Source: an uncultured Alphaproteobacteria bacterium (lineage in GTDB: Bacteria > Pseudomonadota > Alphaproteobacteria > Rhodobacterales > Rhodobacteraceae). Taken from it: a DNA stretch of 64,000 nucleotides. The DNA is taken from contig CACKFK010000004.1 in assembly GCA_902599445.1 (NCBI GenBank), positions 16,551-80,550 on the forward strand. Reading direction: 5' to 3'. This document shows positions 63,915 to 64,000 of this stretch, piece by piece (the stretch's first letter is position 1; the number at the start of each line of letters is the position of its first letter). The translations under genes and the position numbers were made by a program. The notes below the pieces were generated by a model that worked only from the letters and a program-made list of their open reading frames with translations, searched no databases and had not been told where the DNA came from.

Positions 63915-64000
63915 ATGTCCTACATAGTCGCAATTGATCAGGGAACCACTTCAACTAGGTCTATCCTATTTGATAGAAATATGAAGGCGTTAAGTGTTTC
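63915..64000 (+). CDS. glpK: Glycerol kinase, N-terminal fragment (cut by window end)
   Basis: The first 28 codons read MSYIVAIDQGTTSTRSILFD and continue, the glycerol kinase N-terminal phosphate-binding motif. GGAGA lies about 8 bases upstream. It phosphorylates glycerol to glycerol-3-phosphate for GlpD. The rest lies outside the window. Confidence 0.93.
   Translation, partial: MSYIVAIDQGTTSTRSILFDRNMKALSV

Overview
The window is AT-rich (well under 40% GC by eye), gene-dense and mostly intact, and it reads as a chromosomal piece of a marine-type alphaproteobacterium. Evidence for this is the mitofilin-HemY pair, the alphaproteobacterial HemY C-terminus with a four-cysteine knuckle, a HmrR/CueR-type regulator, the DgcN/DgcA pair, two solute-binding-protein transport systems and many small-molecule catabolic genes. 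No CRISPR array, rRNA operon, transposase or integrase gene was seen.

Layout. 0-4 kb: mitofilin C-terminus, hemY, and a coupled AEC transporter-SDR pair. 4.5-12.5 kb: tRNA-Thr(CGT) followed by four copies of related repeats (A 4640-4703, B 5336-5444, C 10718-10826, D 12457-12507). They divide the stretch into segments holding a small conserved-looking protein, a glycoside-hydrolase-like protein with a divergent TPR-sulfotransferase, and a nucleobase permease. This looks like an accessory island, or stacked island remnants, at a tRNA. 12.6-17.2 kb: an FkbM methyltransferase and a phosphonate-type ABC transporter (phnD-hairpin-phnC-phnE-phnE). 17.4-24.8 kb: one roughly 2450-residue predicted secreted protein combining cadherin/Ig-like repeats, two cupredoxin modules, an M64-type metalloprotease and RTX repeats. 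25-32.5 kb: a nitronate monooxygenase-like enzyme, a GST, and a six-gene operon tctC-tctB-tctA-AtuA-like-DUF4387-AbrB-like. 32.8-35.4 kb: amidinotransferase, threonine aldolase and a DUF1330 protein. 35.4-38.9 kb: a metal-themed group (CueR-like regulator with a 19-bp-spacer promoter, DUF4396 membrane protein, dual-specificity phosphatase, ChrA, aquaglyceroporin). 39-43.5 kb: phosphate locus (phoR, phoB, PHP phosphoesterase, Pit transporter with a Pho box). 43.7-49.2 kb: two DMT exporters, a GST, an AerR/PpaA-like B12 protein, coaBC and coaX. 49.7-60 kb: histidine phosphatase, methyltransferase, two PLP enzymes, the D-glutamate pair dgcN-dgcA, two flavin amine oxidases, another class V aminotransferase and a DMT transporter. 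61-64 kb: Gfo/Idh/MocA oxidoreductase and glpD-glpK (glpK cut by the window end).

How it fits together. The genome seems organised for scavenging: phosphate and phosphonate, a carboxylate through the TTT system, nucleobases, D-amino acids and glycerol-3-phosphate, plus export by DMT and ChrA carriers. The most unusual parts are the repeat-partitioned island after tRNA-Thr, the giant cupredoxin/M64/RTX protein with a recent internal duplication, the AtuA-DUF4387 operon coupled to a TTT transporter, and the CueR-DUF4396 pair. Functions come from motif recognition in the translated sequence; no database search was run.
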